A stretch of 7,023 nucleotides of DNA, taken from contig JAGHDR010000314.1 of the NCBI GenBank assembly GCA_021159825.1, forward strand, positions 1 through 7,023. The letters are read 5' to 3'. How positions within the stretch are numbered: position 1 is the first letter of the stretch; every line of letters begins with the position of its first letter. Below the pieces are notes generated by a model. That model was not told the DNA's origin and ran no database searches. It worked only from the letters and a program-made list of their open reading frames with translations. The stretch comes from Deltaproteobacteria bacterium. GTDB taxonomy: Bacteria; Desulfobacterota; DSM-4660; Desulfatiglandales; Desulfatiglandaceae. Shown here piece by piece: positions 1 through 5,300 of this stretch. A program made the translations under genes and the position numbers.

Positions 1-318
1 GACCTGAGCCCCTTCAAGAAAAGACCGAGCCCGCGCGCTACGGCGGGTATCGTAGCCATCGGGATCAGCTACATCATCGGATGGCCCGCGGTGGCACTCT
101 TGGGAGTTATTTCAATCCATTTGGAAAAGCCGATGATTGCGATTATCGGGGGCCCTCTGACCTACGGCCTCTCCCATCTGGTTTTCATTTTGGGAATGTA
201 TCTGGCAGGGGCTGATTACGCAAAAACCTTTTTGCGGTGGGCCACAAGAAAAACCATGGAAAAGCTGATGGGAAACCTTGATGAAGATTCAAAACAGAAA
301 TCTGAAATCGTAAAATAA
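1..318 (+). CDS. Small two-helix membrane protein, 3' part only (conserved hypothetical)
   Basis: The frame is open from the first base of the window to a TAA stop, giving 105 residues with the N-terminus cut off; a GTG at 91 is an internal Val codon and not a needed start. Two hydrophobic stretches can be seen: about residues 13-39 (from ATAGIVAIG to GVISI) and 45-70 (MIAIIGG to MYLAG), separated by a short polar turn (HLEKP). Before the first helix is a basic, Pro-rich segment (KKRPSPR), and after the second comes an amphipathic, charged tail rich in Lys, Asp and Glu. This predicts an inner-membrane protein with both ends probably cytoplasmic. I do not recognise the family and assign no function. 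The gene is convergent with the FAD oxidase gene, with only 10 bases between the stop codons and no hairpin terminator visible there. Confidence 0.75.
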   Translation, partial: DLSPFKKRPSPRATAGIVAIGISYIIGWPAVALLGVISIHLEKPMIAIIGGPLTYGLSHLVFILGMYLAGADYAKTFLRWATRKTMEKLMGNLDEDSKQKSEIVK

Positions 319-328
319 AACACTGTTC

Positions 329-1699
329 TCAGGAAAAGATCTTGCCCGGATTCAGGATGCCTTCCGGATCAAACGCTTTTTTGATACGCTTCATCAGTTG
401 AATGCCCTCAACGGGGATTTCCATTTCCAGATAGGGCGCTTTGGTGATGCTGATACCGTGTTCACCCGTAATGGTGCCACCCATGTCAATGACTTTCTCA
501 AAGAGCGCTCTGACAATGGCGTGACCATTTTTCAGCTGGACGGGATCTTCTTCGTCAAGCATGATGTTCACATGGATATTTCCATCTCCGGCATGGCCAA
601 AAGCGGGAATGGGAAGCCCGTATTCCATGGAAACGGTTCCCAGAAATGATATCAGTTCCGCCAGGCGACTCCGAGGCACCACAATATCTTCGTTGATTTT
701 ATGGGGTCTTAACTTGTGAAGGGATGGCGATACATTCCGTCTCGCCTCCCAAAGCTCCTCTGCACTTTCAGGGTTTTTTGCCGCCCGAAATACCGTTGCC
801 ACCCCGCATAAATCCTCGATAATTCGCGCCTGGTGCGCCACCAGTTCAGGGTGACCATCCACTTCGATCAGCAGCATGGCGCCGGAGTTCTCCGGTAAAT
901 CAAGATGCATTTCTTCCCTCACGCAATCGATGCACAGTCGGTCCATGAACTCCAGAATGGCGGGGACAATTTTATTGCGGATTATCTTTGAGACCGTTTG
1001 GACCGCCAGGGACACATTTTCAAAAAAGGCCACCATGGTGTGTTTGGTCTCGGGCTTCGGCACCAGGCGAAGGGTCATGGCGGTGATGACCGCAAGGGTT
1101 CCTTCAGATCCCGCAATCAATCGAACCAGATCGTAACCCGCAACACCTTTTCGGGTTTCCACACCTGTTTTAATGATTTCCCCGGTGGGCAATACGATGG
1201 TGAGTCCCAGCACATAATCCCGGGTAACCCCGTATTTAACGGCCCGGAGTCCACCGGCACATTCCGCTATATTTCCCCCGAGGGTTGAGACCTTCAAACT
1301 GGCCGGATCAGGCGGATAAAAAAGATCTTGTGCCTCAACGGCCTGCTGAAGATCGGCTGTTATGACACCGGGCTCAGCTTTCGCAATTAAGTTGTCCCGG
1401 TCCACGGAGAGAATCCGGTTCAGACGGTCCATGGCCAGCACAACACCCCCGTAAACTGGTACCGCGCCCCCGCTCATCCCCGTGCCTGCCCCCCTGGGAA
1501 CAATGGGAAATCCATTCTCCGTTGCCAGCCGAAGGATGCGGGAGATCTGTTCGCTGTTTTCAGGAAACGCCACCACATCGGGCATGTGGGCTATTTTGGT
1601 GGCATCGGAAGCAAATTCGACCATGTCCTTTTGGGAGGTCATCAGATGTTTTTTGCCGACAATGCCGGATAATTTTTCAAGAAGGGTTTTTGAAATCAT
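329..1699 (-). CDS. FAD-linked oxidase, GlcD / D-lactate dehydrogenase type
   Basis: 456 residues, typical for the GlcD/Dld-II branch of the VAO flavoprotein family, which oxidises 2-hydroxy acids such as glycolate or D-lactate. The FAD-binding PCMH domain spans about residues 35-215, with the pyrophosphate-binding loop PRGAGTGMSGG (68-78), STLGGNIAECAGG (138-150) and GSEGTLAVIT (197-206). The C-terminal FAD-oxidase domain spans about 216-455, with the substrate/metal motif FGHAGDGNIHVN (367-378; H369 and H376), GEHG (412-415) and the closing FDPEGILNPGKIF. In the usual GEHGIG motif the last Gly is Ser417 here. The ATG overlaps the recR stop (ATGA) and no good Shine-Dalgarno precedes it, so translation is probably coupled to recR. 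No GlcE, GlcF or Fe-S partner gene lies in the window, so the electron acceptor and exact substrate are unknown. Family certain; substrate not. Confidence 0.93.
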   Translation of the reverse strand: MISKTLLEKLSGIVGKKHLMTSQKDMVEFASDATKIAHMPDVVAFPENSEQISRILRLATENGFPIVPRGAGTGMSGGAVPVYGGVVLAMDRLNRILSVDRDNLIAKAEPGVITADLQQAVEAQDLFYPPDPASLKVSTLGGNIAECAGGLRAVKYGVTRDYVLGLTIVLPTGEIIKTGVETRKGVAGYDLVRLIAGSEGTLAVITAMTLRLVPKPETKHTMVAFFENVSLAVQTVSKIIRNKIVPAILEFMDRLCIDCVREEMHLDLPENSGAMLLIEVDGHPELVAHQARIIEDLCGVATVFRAAKNPESAEELWEARRNVSPSLHKLRPHKINEDIVVPRSRLAELISFLGTVSMEYGLPIPAFGHAGDGNIHVNIMLDEEDPVQLKNGHAIVRALFEKVIDMGGTITGEHGISITKAPYLEMEIPVEGIQLMKRIKKAFDPEGILNPGKIFS

Positions 1700-2307
1700 T
1701 GCGGGATCTGAACACGACTTTTAAGGGCATGCTGGAGGGTCATGGTATCCATGAACTTGAGATCTCCCCCCATGGGTACCCCCAGGGCAATCCTTGAAAT
1801 CTTAACCCCGGGGTTTTTTTCCGAAAGTAATCCGGCGATGAAGGAAGCCGTGGTTTCACCGCCGGTGGTGGGATTGGTTGCCAGAATAACCTCTTTAATT
1901 TTCTCCCTCTCCAGCCGCCCCAGAAGCCTGTCGATCTTAAGATCTTCAGGACCGATACCATCCAAAGGGGAGAGCACGCCATGCAAAACATGGTATCGGC
2001 CTCTGTAAACGCCGGATTCCTCCAGGGCCATCTGGTCCCCGGGGGTTTCAACCACGCAGAGGGTCCCGTCGGCGCGCTGATCGTCCCGACAGATGGCACA
2101 GGGATCTTTATCGGTCAGATTGAAACACACCGAACAAAACCGGATCTTTTCTTTGACTTCGATCAAACTCCGGGCCAGGCCTTCCGCCAGTCCTCGATTG
2201 CTGCGTAAAACGAAAAGCGCCATACGCGTGGCGGATTTCTGACCAATTCCGGGAAGTTTGGAAAATTGATCAACCAGTTCAACTAAAGGTTCAGGATAAA
2301 TTCCCAT
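1696..2307 (-). CDS. recR: Recombination mediator protein RecR
   Basis: 203 residues, close to the 201 of E. coli RecR. RecR works with RecO (and RecF) to load RecA onto SSB-coated single-stranded DNA at gaps; in known structures it forms a ring-shaped tetramer. All family parts are visible: helix-hairpin-helix KLPGIGQKSATRMA (17-30); a four-Cys zinc finger C58, C61, C70, C73; a Toprim domain from about 82 with VVE (E87 the conserved acid), LSPLDGIGP (112-120) and ATNPTTGGETTA (143-154); and the C-terminal IALGVPMGGDLKFMD segment. The ATG is preceded on the coding strand by GGGGTGA, about 6 bases upstream, which supports this start. It is the third gene of dnaX-ebfC-recR and lies 39 bases after ebfC, a gap filled mostly by a heptanucleotide repeat. 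Its stop overlaps the next gene's ATG. Confidence 0.98.
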   Translation of the reverse strand: MGIYPEPLVELVDQFSKLPGIGQKSATRMALFVLRSNRGLAEGLARSLIEVKEKIRFCSVCFNLTDKDPCAICRDDQRADGTLCVVETPGDQMALEESGVYRGRYHVLHGVLSPLDGIGPEDLKIDRLLGRLEREKIKEVILATNPTTGGETTASFIAGLLSEKNPGVKISRIALGVPMGGDLKFMDTMTLQHALKSRVQIPQ

Positions 2308-2324
2308 GACTCACCCCATTATTG

Positions 2325-2350
2325 TTCATCCTTCATCCTTCATCCTTCAC
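2325..2350 (-). repeat. Heptanucleotide tandem repeat (GGATGAA on the coding strand)
   Basis: The plus strand reads TTCATCC at 2325-2331, 2332-2338 and 2339-2345, then a partial TTCAC at 2346-2350: about 3.7 perfect copies. On the coding strand this is GTGAA followed by three GGATGAA units. The first partial unit contains the ebfC stop codon (TGA), and the rest fills the ebfC-recR gap. Each unit offers an AGGATG with an ATG, so minimal reading frames such as ATG-AAG-GAT-GAA can start here. The seven-base period means copy-number changes would not stay in frame, but the array is noncoding apart from the stop codon. Confidence 0.85.
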
Positions 2351-2676
2351 ACAAGACCGGGCATCCCCGGAATATTCATCCCCTTGGTGAGCTCCCCCAT
2401 CCCTTCGTTCATCATGTTCCTGGCCTGCGTCAGCGCATCATTGACCGCTGCCATGACCAGGTCCTCCAGCATTTCCACATCTTCCGGATCCACCACTTCA
2501 CGGTCGATTTTGATGGAGAGGAGGTCCTGTTTCCCATTGGCCACCACGGAAACCATACCGCCGCCTGCGGAAGCCTCTACAGTCTTCTCCCCCAGTTCCT
2601 CCTGAATCTTGGCCATTTTAGATTGAAACTTCTGGGCTTGCTTCATCAACTGCCCCATATTCGGCACGCCTTTCAT
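2347..2676 (-). CDS. ebfC: YbaB/EbfC family nucleoid-associated DNA-binding protein
   Basis: 109 residues, matching the 105-110 of the YbaB/EbfC family: small, dimeric, DNA-binding proteins thought to organise the nucleoid. Features seen: Met-rich N-terminus with a long helix ([22 protein letters not shown], about residues 7-28), the strand region [26 protein letters not shown] (33-58), and a second long helix [20 protein letters not shown] (63-82), ending in the Met/Gly/Pro-rich tail common in this family. The ATG has a perfect AGGAGG six bases upstream, the strongest ribosome site in the window. It lies 22 bases after dnaX and precedes recR, the classical order; all three are probably cotranscribed. 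The last codons run into the GGATGAA repeat. Confidence 0.96.
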   Translation of the reverse strand: MKGVPNMGQLMKQAQKFQSKMAKIQEELGEKTVEASAGGGMVSVVANGKQDLLSIKIDREVVDPEDVEMLEDLVMAAVNDALTQARNMMNEGMGELTKGMNIPGMPGLV

Positions 2677-2698
2677 TTGATTCCTCCTTGATGCTTCG

Positions 2699-4408
2699 TT
2701 ATTTATTGATTAATTTGCCTTCAAATAAATCCAGAACATTTTGCGCCACATCTCGAACTTCAGGCGGAAGTTCAACTGATACGGTTGCGCTGCTGTTTTT
2801 AGTCTTGTTTGAAGCGCGGTCCTCTTCGATTTTCGATTCCTGCGGTTTAACTTTGATTTTTACCCGGATATCCCTTTGAAAAAACGTCCGGCAATACCCC
2901 GTCAATTGATTAAGTTTTTCCTGTTCCTCAAAATAGCCGGAAGAAAATTTATGATTGCCGCTTTCGATTTCCAATAGGTCTTCAGTGAGTTTCTTGAGGT
3001 GCCAGTCTTTGAGGATGGTGTAGAGCATTTTGCTTTTATCGAAAACAAACTGAAGGAAATCCTCCCAGGTTTTTTCTCCATTGTCGGATGGGTCAGACGG
3101 ATCTTTCAAGTCGGCCCGGCCAAATTCTTTAATTTTCTCCTTGCCCATGGGTGTTTCGCCGACATCAACTTCACCCATCGTACCTTCTTTGTCATTCGGG
3201 GACCAGCCAGTGGGAGCTTCTGATAGGGTTTTCCCGTTTTCCCGGGGTTGCTCGGGTGAAAGGGAGACCACCCGTTCTTCCAACACCGCTATTTTTTTCA
3301 TGATATCGCCAAATGACAGGTAGTCGCCAAGGCTGCACAGCTTAATCATGGTGGTTTCCAGTACCAAGCGTGGATAGGTTGTAAATCGAAGGCCGTCTTC
3401 CCTGGCGATCAGAAAATTCAATACAACCTGCAGTTTTTCCTCCCCGGCCATTTCAGCCTGGCGTCTGATTTCGTCCCTGTCGCTCTCACTCATGTCGATG
3501 AGCTGTTCCCCGGGAGCAATGAGGCTGATCAACAGATTTCTGAACTGCGCCATCAGCGCACGATAGAATTCTTTGATGTCATACCCCTGGTTGTATACTT
3601 TTTCGACCACCGCCAGACACCTGAGCGAAGCGCCTTCAATAACAGCGGACGACGACTCGAAGATAAGACCGCGATCAATGATGCCCAGGATCTCCGGCAC
3701 CTGGCTGTCCAGAACGCTCTGTCCGGCAAATGAAATCACCTGATCCAGAAGGCTTTCCGCATCTCTCATGCTTCCTTCCGCTTCCCCGGCAATCATGGAA
3801 AGACCCGTGGTGCTGATGTCGACGCTCTCATGTCCGGCAATTTTTTCCAGATAGGCAACAATCTTGGGCAGGGGGATCCGCTTGAAATCAAATCGCTGGC
3901 AACGGGAGAGAATCGTGATGGGAACTTTGTGGCTTTCGGTGGTGGCAAATATGAACTTCACATGGGGTGGCGGTTCTTCCAGGGTTTTCAAAAGAGCGTT
4001 AAAGGCCGGAAGGGTCAACATATGAACTTCATCTATTATATAGATGCGGTACCGGCTGGCGGAGGGCATGTATTTGGTGTTTTCACGAAGTTCCCGAATC
4101 TCGTCGATGCCCCGGTTGGAAGCGCCATCAATTTCTTGCACGTCAATGGAATTACCTGCTGTTATTTCACGGCAACTCCGGCACTGGTTGCAGGGTATTC
4201 CCGGTTCTCCCCGGGTACAGTTGATGGCCTTGGCAAAAATTCTGGCAACAGACGTTTTGCCCACCCCCCTGGGTCCGCCAAAAATATAGGCGTGCGCCAA
4301 CCTGCCGGTCAGAATGGCATTCACCAATGTCCGGGTAATGTTCTCCTGGCCGACGACATCCTCAAAAATCTGGGGACGCCATTTTCTGGCAAGAACTTCG
4401 TAAGGCAT
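2699..4408 (-). CDS. dnaX: DNA polymerase III subunit gamma/tau (clamp loader)
   Basis: 569 residues. DnaX is the ATPase motor subunit of the complex that loads the sliding clamp; the long tau form also binds the polymerase and the DnaB helicase. The AAA+ core shows Walker [10 protein letters not shown] (44-52), four zinc-binding Cys (C64, C73, C76, C79), Walker B IIDEVHM (124-130), sensor 1 FIFATTE (153-159), the SRC arginine finger (168-170) and sensor 2 [12 protein letters not shown] (212-223). The collar (domain III) runs to about residue 370. A charged, Pro/Gly/Asp-rich linker follows (about 381-446), then a C-terminal domain from TWEDFLQF (447) that is poorly conserved in the family. 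Codons 371-372 lie in an A7 run that could allow a shorter gamma-like product (listed separately). The Shine-Dalgarno is weak (AAAGAG directly before ATG), but [15 protein letters not shown] is the standard DnaX N-terminus, so the start is secure. Confidence 0.98.
   Translation of the reverse strand: MPYEVLARKWRPQIFEDVVGQENITRTLVNAILTGRLAHAYIFGGPRGVGKTSVARIFAKAINCTRGEPGIPCNQCRSCREITAGNSIDVQEIDGASNRGIDEIRELRENTKYMPSASRYRIYIIDEVHMLTLPAFNALLKTLEEPPPHVKFIFATTESHKVPITILSRCQRFDFKRIPLPKIVAYLEKIAGHESVDISTTGLSMIAGEAEGSMRDAESLLDQVISFAGQSVLDSQVPEILGIIDRGLIFESSSAVIEGASLRCLAVVEKVYNQGYDIKEFYRALMAQFRNLLISLIAPGEQLIDMSESDRDEIRRQAEMAGEEKLQVVLNFLIAREDGLRFTTYPRLVLETTMIKLCSLGDYLSFGDIMKKIAVLEERVVSLSPEQPRENGKTLSEAPTGWSPNDKEGTMGEVDVGETPMGKEKIKEFGRADLKDPSDPSDNGEKTWEDFLQFVFDKSKMLYTILKDWHLKKLTEDLLEIESGNHKFSSGYFEEQEKLNQLTGYCRTFFQRDIRVKIKVKPQESKIEEDRASNKTKNSSATVSVELPPEVRDVAQNVLDLFEGKLINK
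3253..3298 (-). promoter_or_regulatory. Possible slippage / frameshift site in dnaX (A7 run plus downstream hairpin)
   Basis: The coding strand reads ATG AAA AAA ATA (codons 370-373), a run of seven A at 3298-3292. Losing one A puts TAG directly after the two Lys codons, giving a 372-residue product ending in DIMKK. Gaining one A (or a -1 shift) adds 33 residues (starting NSGVGRTGG) before TGA, giving about 405 residues. Both end just after the clamp-loader collar, as E. coli gamma does. A GC stem CGGGTG/CACCCG (3274-3269 with 3258-3253) lies 17 bases downstream, further than in classical -1 sites. The A run is fact; productive slippage is inferred from E. coli (ribosomal frameshift) and Thermus (transcriptional slippage) dnaX. 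Confidence 0.4.
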
Positions 4409-4434
4409 CTCTTTATGAGAAATAATCGGACAAT

Positions 4435-4455
4435 CGGGGACAGACCCCGTTTTTT
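4435..4455 (+). terminator. Intrinsic terminator-like hairpin, plus strand (left REP arm)
   Basis: CGGGG-ACAGA-CCCCG forms a perfect five-base-pair GC stem (4435-4439 with 4445-4449) directly followed by six T (4450-4455). It would stop plus-strand (antisense) transcription coming from the dnaX region before it reaches the tRNA genes. The stem is short but all GC. No plus-strand gene needs it, so it may be only a by-product of the repeat sequence. Confidence 0.45.
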
Positions 4456-4463
4456 CCTATGGG

Positions 4464-4492
4464 AATATTGCCCGTCTATTTCGTCCTTGCAA
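4464..4492 (-). promoter_or_regulatory. Weak candidate promoter for dnaX inside the REP spacer
   Basis: The minus strand reads TTGCAA (4492-4487), 17 bases, then AATATT (4469-4464); each box matches the sigma-70 consensus at 4 of 6 positions with ideal spacing. Because a terminator-like hairpin lies just upstream, dnaX needs a promoter somewhere between 4490 and 4409, and this is the best I see. A transcript from here would begin around 4457 and carry the CGGGG/CCCCG stem of the left REP arm in its leader, ahead of the weak dnaX ribosome site. Low certainty. Confidence 0.25.
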
Positions 4493-4513
4493 AAAAAACG
4501 AGGTCTGTCCCCG
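4491..4513 (-). terminator. Intrinsic terminator for the tRNA-Ser transcript (right REP arm)
   Basis: On the minus strand the sequence CGGGG-ACAGA-CCTCG (4513-4499) folds into a five-pair stem with one G-U pair and is followed by eight T (4498-4491). It starts nine bases after the CCA of tRNA-Ser(GGA), where a tRNA operon terminator is expected, and would separate tadA/tRNA transcription from dnaX. The U tract is strong and the stem short, so partial read-through into dnaX is possible. Confidence 0.55.
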
Positions 4514-4521
4514 ATTATTTT

Positions 4522-4615
4522 TGGCGGAGAGAGAGGGATTCGAACCCTCGGTACCACGGTTAGCAGTACACGCGATTTCCAGTCGCGCTCCTTCGGCCAG
4601 CTCGGACATCTCTCC
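4522..4615 (-). tRNA. tRNA-Ser (anticodon GGA)
   Basis: Type II tRNA of 91 nt plus an encoded CCA (4524-4522). The acceptor stem GGAGAGA (4615-4609) pairs with TCTCTCC (4532-4526), with discriminator G at 4525. The anticodon stem CGCGA/TCGCG encloses the loop CTGGAAA, giving anticodon GGA (4580-4578), which reads UCC and UCU. A long variable arm with a GTAC/GTAC stem is present, as expected for Ser. The T-arm is GAGGG-TTCGAAT-CCCTC. It lies 43 bases after a second tRNA-Ser and is followed immediately by a REP-like repeat whose first arm can act as terminator. Confidence 0.97.
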
Positions 4616-4658
4616 TTGTTTTATTCTCAAATAAACAACCGATCCACCATGAAAACCC

Positions 4659-4754
4659 TGGCGGAGAGGGTGGGATTCGAACCCACGTGCCCCGCTATTA
4701 ACAGGACAAATCGATTTCGAGTCGATCCCGTTACGGCCACTTCGGTACCTCTCC
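4659..4754 (-). tRNA. tRNA-Ser (anticodon CGA)
   Basis: Type II tRNA of 93 nt plus an encoded CCA (4661-4659). The acceptor stem GGAGAGG (4754-4748) pairs with CCTCTCC (4669-4663), discriminator G at 4662. The anticodon stem ATCGA/TCGAT holds loop CTCGAAA, so the anticodon is CGA (4719-4717), reading UCG. The long variable arm (TGTCC/GGGCA stem) is typical of tRNA-Ser, and the T-arm is GTGGG-TTCGAAT-CCCAC. Its first 24 bases are also the last seven codons and stop codon of tadA, in the same orientation. With the GGA tRNA it covers UCU, UCC and UCG; a UGA isoacceptor for UCA is not in the window. Confidence 0.97.
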
Positions 4755-5231
4755 TGAATCGGGTTTATTGCCTTTTCCCCTGCGGGCTTGAAAAAAACGT
4801 CTCATCAGTGCCCGGCACTCGTCCTCCATAACGCCTGATACGATTCCAATGCGGTGGTTGAGGCGGTCATCCCGGGAAAGATCATACAAAGACCCCGCAG
4901 CGCCGCCCTTCATATCGTGTGCTCCGAAGGCCAGCATGGACACCCTCGCGTGAATAGCCGTTCCCATGCACATGAGACACGGTTCTATGGTCGCTACCAG
5001 CAGACAACGGTTTAACCGATAGTTTCCTTTGATCCGGCAGGCCTTTCGGATGGCCAGGATTTCAGCATGTGCTGTGGGATCACAAAGTGATATGGGCTGA
5101 TTGTGAGCCCGTGACAAAATGCGTCCTTCAGGGTCAGCCACCACCGCGCCCACAGGAACTTCCCCCTCCAGATAGGCTTTTTCCGCTTCCAGCAGTGCCT
5201 GCGTCATCAAATGATAAAGATCAAGTTGCAT
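4731..5231 (-). CDS. tadA: tRNA-specific adenosine deaminase TadA
   Basis: 166 residues (E. coli TadA 167). TadA converts the wobble A34 of tRNA-Arg(ACG) to inosine. The zinc deaminase site is complete: HAE at 55-57 (H55 ligand, E57 proton shuttle) and PCLMC at 84-88 (C85, C88 ligands). Other family marks are the N-terminal helix with EGEVPVGAV (22-30), HNQP (43-46), FGAHDMKGGAAGSLYDL (102-118), LNHRI (124-128) and the C-terminal MRRFFQARR helix (143-151). The last seven residues, GEVPKWP, are read from the first bases of tRNA-Ser(CGA) and the TAA lies in that tRNA's D-arm, so this tail is an add-on rather than part of the fold. No Shine-Dalgarno precedes the ATG; a promoter nearby suggests a very short leader. 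The neighbouring Ser tRNAs are not its known substrates. Confidence 0.96.
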   Translation of the reverse strand: MQLDLYHLMTQALLEAEKAYLEGEVPVGAVVADPEGRILSRAHNQPISLCDPTAHAEILAIRKACRIKGNYRLNRCLLVATIEPCLMCMGTAIHARVSMLAFGAHDMKGGAAGSLYDLSRDDRLNHRIGIVSGVMEDECRALMRRFFQARRGKGNKPDSGEVPKWP

Positions 5232-5242
5232 TTTTCAATGCT

Positions 5243-5270
5243 TTTACATTATTTTTTTCCGGTACGTCAA
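5243..5270 (-). promoter_or_regulatory. Candidate tadA promoter giving a nearly leaderless mRNA
   Basis: The minus strand has TTGACG (5270-5265; 5 of 6 to the -35 consensus), 16 bases, then TGTAAA (5248-5243; 4 of 6 to the -10). The -10 ends 11 bases before the tadA ATG, so transcription would start around 5236, leaving about four bases of leader. This fits the lack of a Shine-Dalgarno before tadA. The spacer includes an A7 tract. It is the only promoter-like pair in the 69-base gap. Confidence 0.4.
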
Positions 5271-5300
5271 GGGGAATGGTCTTTTGAGCGTATGAAAATA

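Larger units (their letters stand above)
4420..4520. repeat. REP/REPIN-like inverted repeat between tRNA-Ser(GGA) and dnaX
   Basis: Two long arms face each other around a 37-base spacer (4456-4492). The left core AATCGGGGACAGACC followed by CCG and six T (4432-4455) matches the reverse complement of 4493-4516, except one C/T difference. The symmetry continues outward as AAATAATCGG (4420-4429) and CCGATTATTT (4511-4520), but the left arm holds eight extra bases (4430-4437, ACAATCGG) that look like a local duplication of AATCGG. The GGGGACAGACC core resembles the palindromes mobilised by REP-associated tyrosine transposases; that identity is from memory, not from a search. No transposase is in the window. 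One end abuts the tRNA 3' CCA and the other lies 11 bases before the dnaX start codon. Confidence 0.8.

Noticed and set aside
1740..2099. Alternative-frame open reading frame within recR
   Set aside because: Lies wholly inside recR, whose own frame has every family motif; the alternative peptide is Trp/Pro-rich shadow sequence.
4409..4521. SRP 4.5S RNA gene expected between tadA and dnaX
   Set aside because: I looked for the conserved GGTCAGGTCCGGAAGGAAGC core on both strands and found none; the gap is fully taken by the inverted repeat.
4321..4557. Minus-strand open frame of 78 codons across tRNA, repeat and dnaX start
   Set aside because: It is translation of tRNA-Ser and the palindrome, overlapping the real dnaX start in another frame.
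3830..4831. Long plus-strand open frame of 333 codons
   Set aside because: It runs antisense through the 5' part of dnaX, the repeat, both tRNA genes and the tadA end. Its peptide is low-similarity sequence with the typical translated-repeat words (GDRPRFF, KKRGLSPI). Not a gene.
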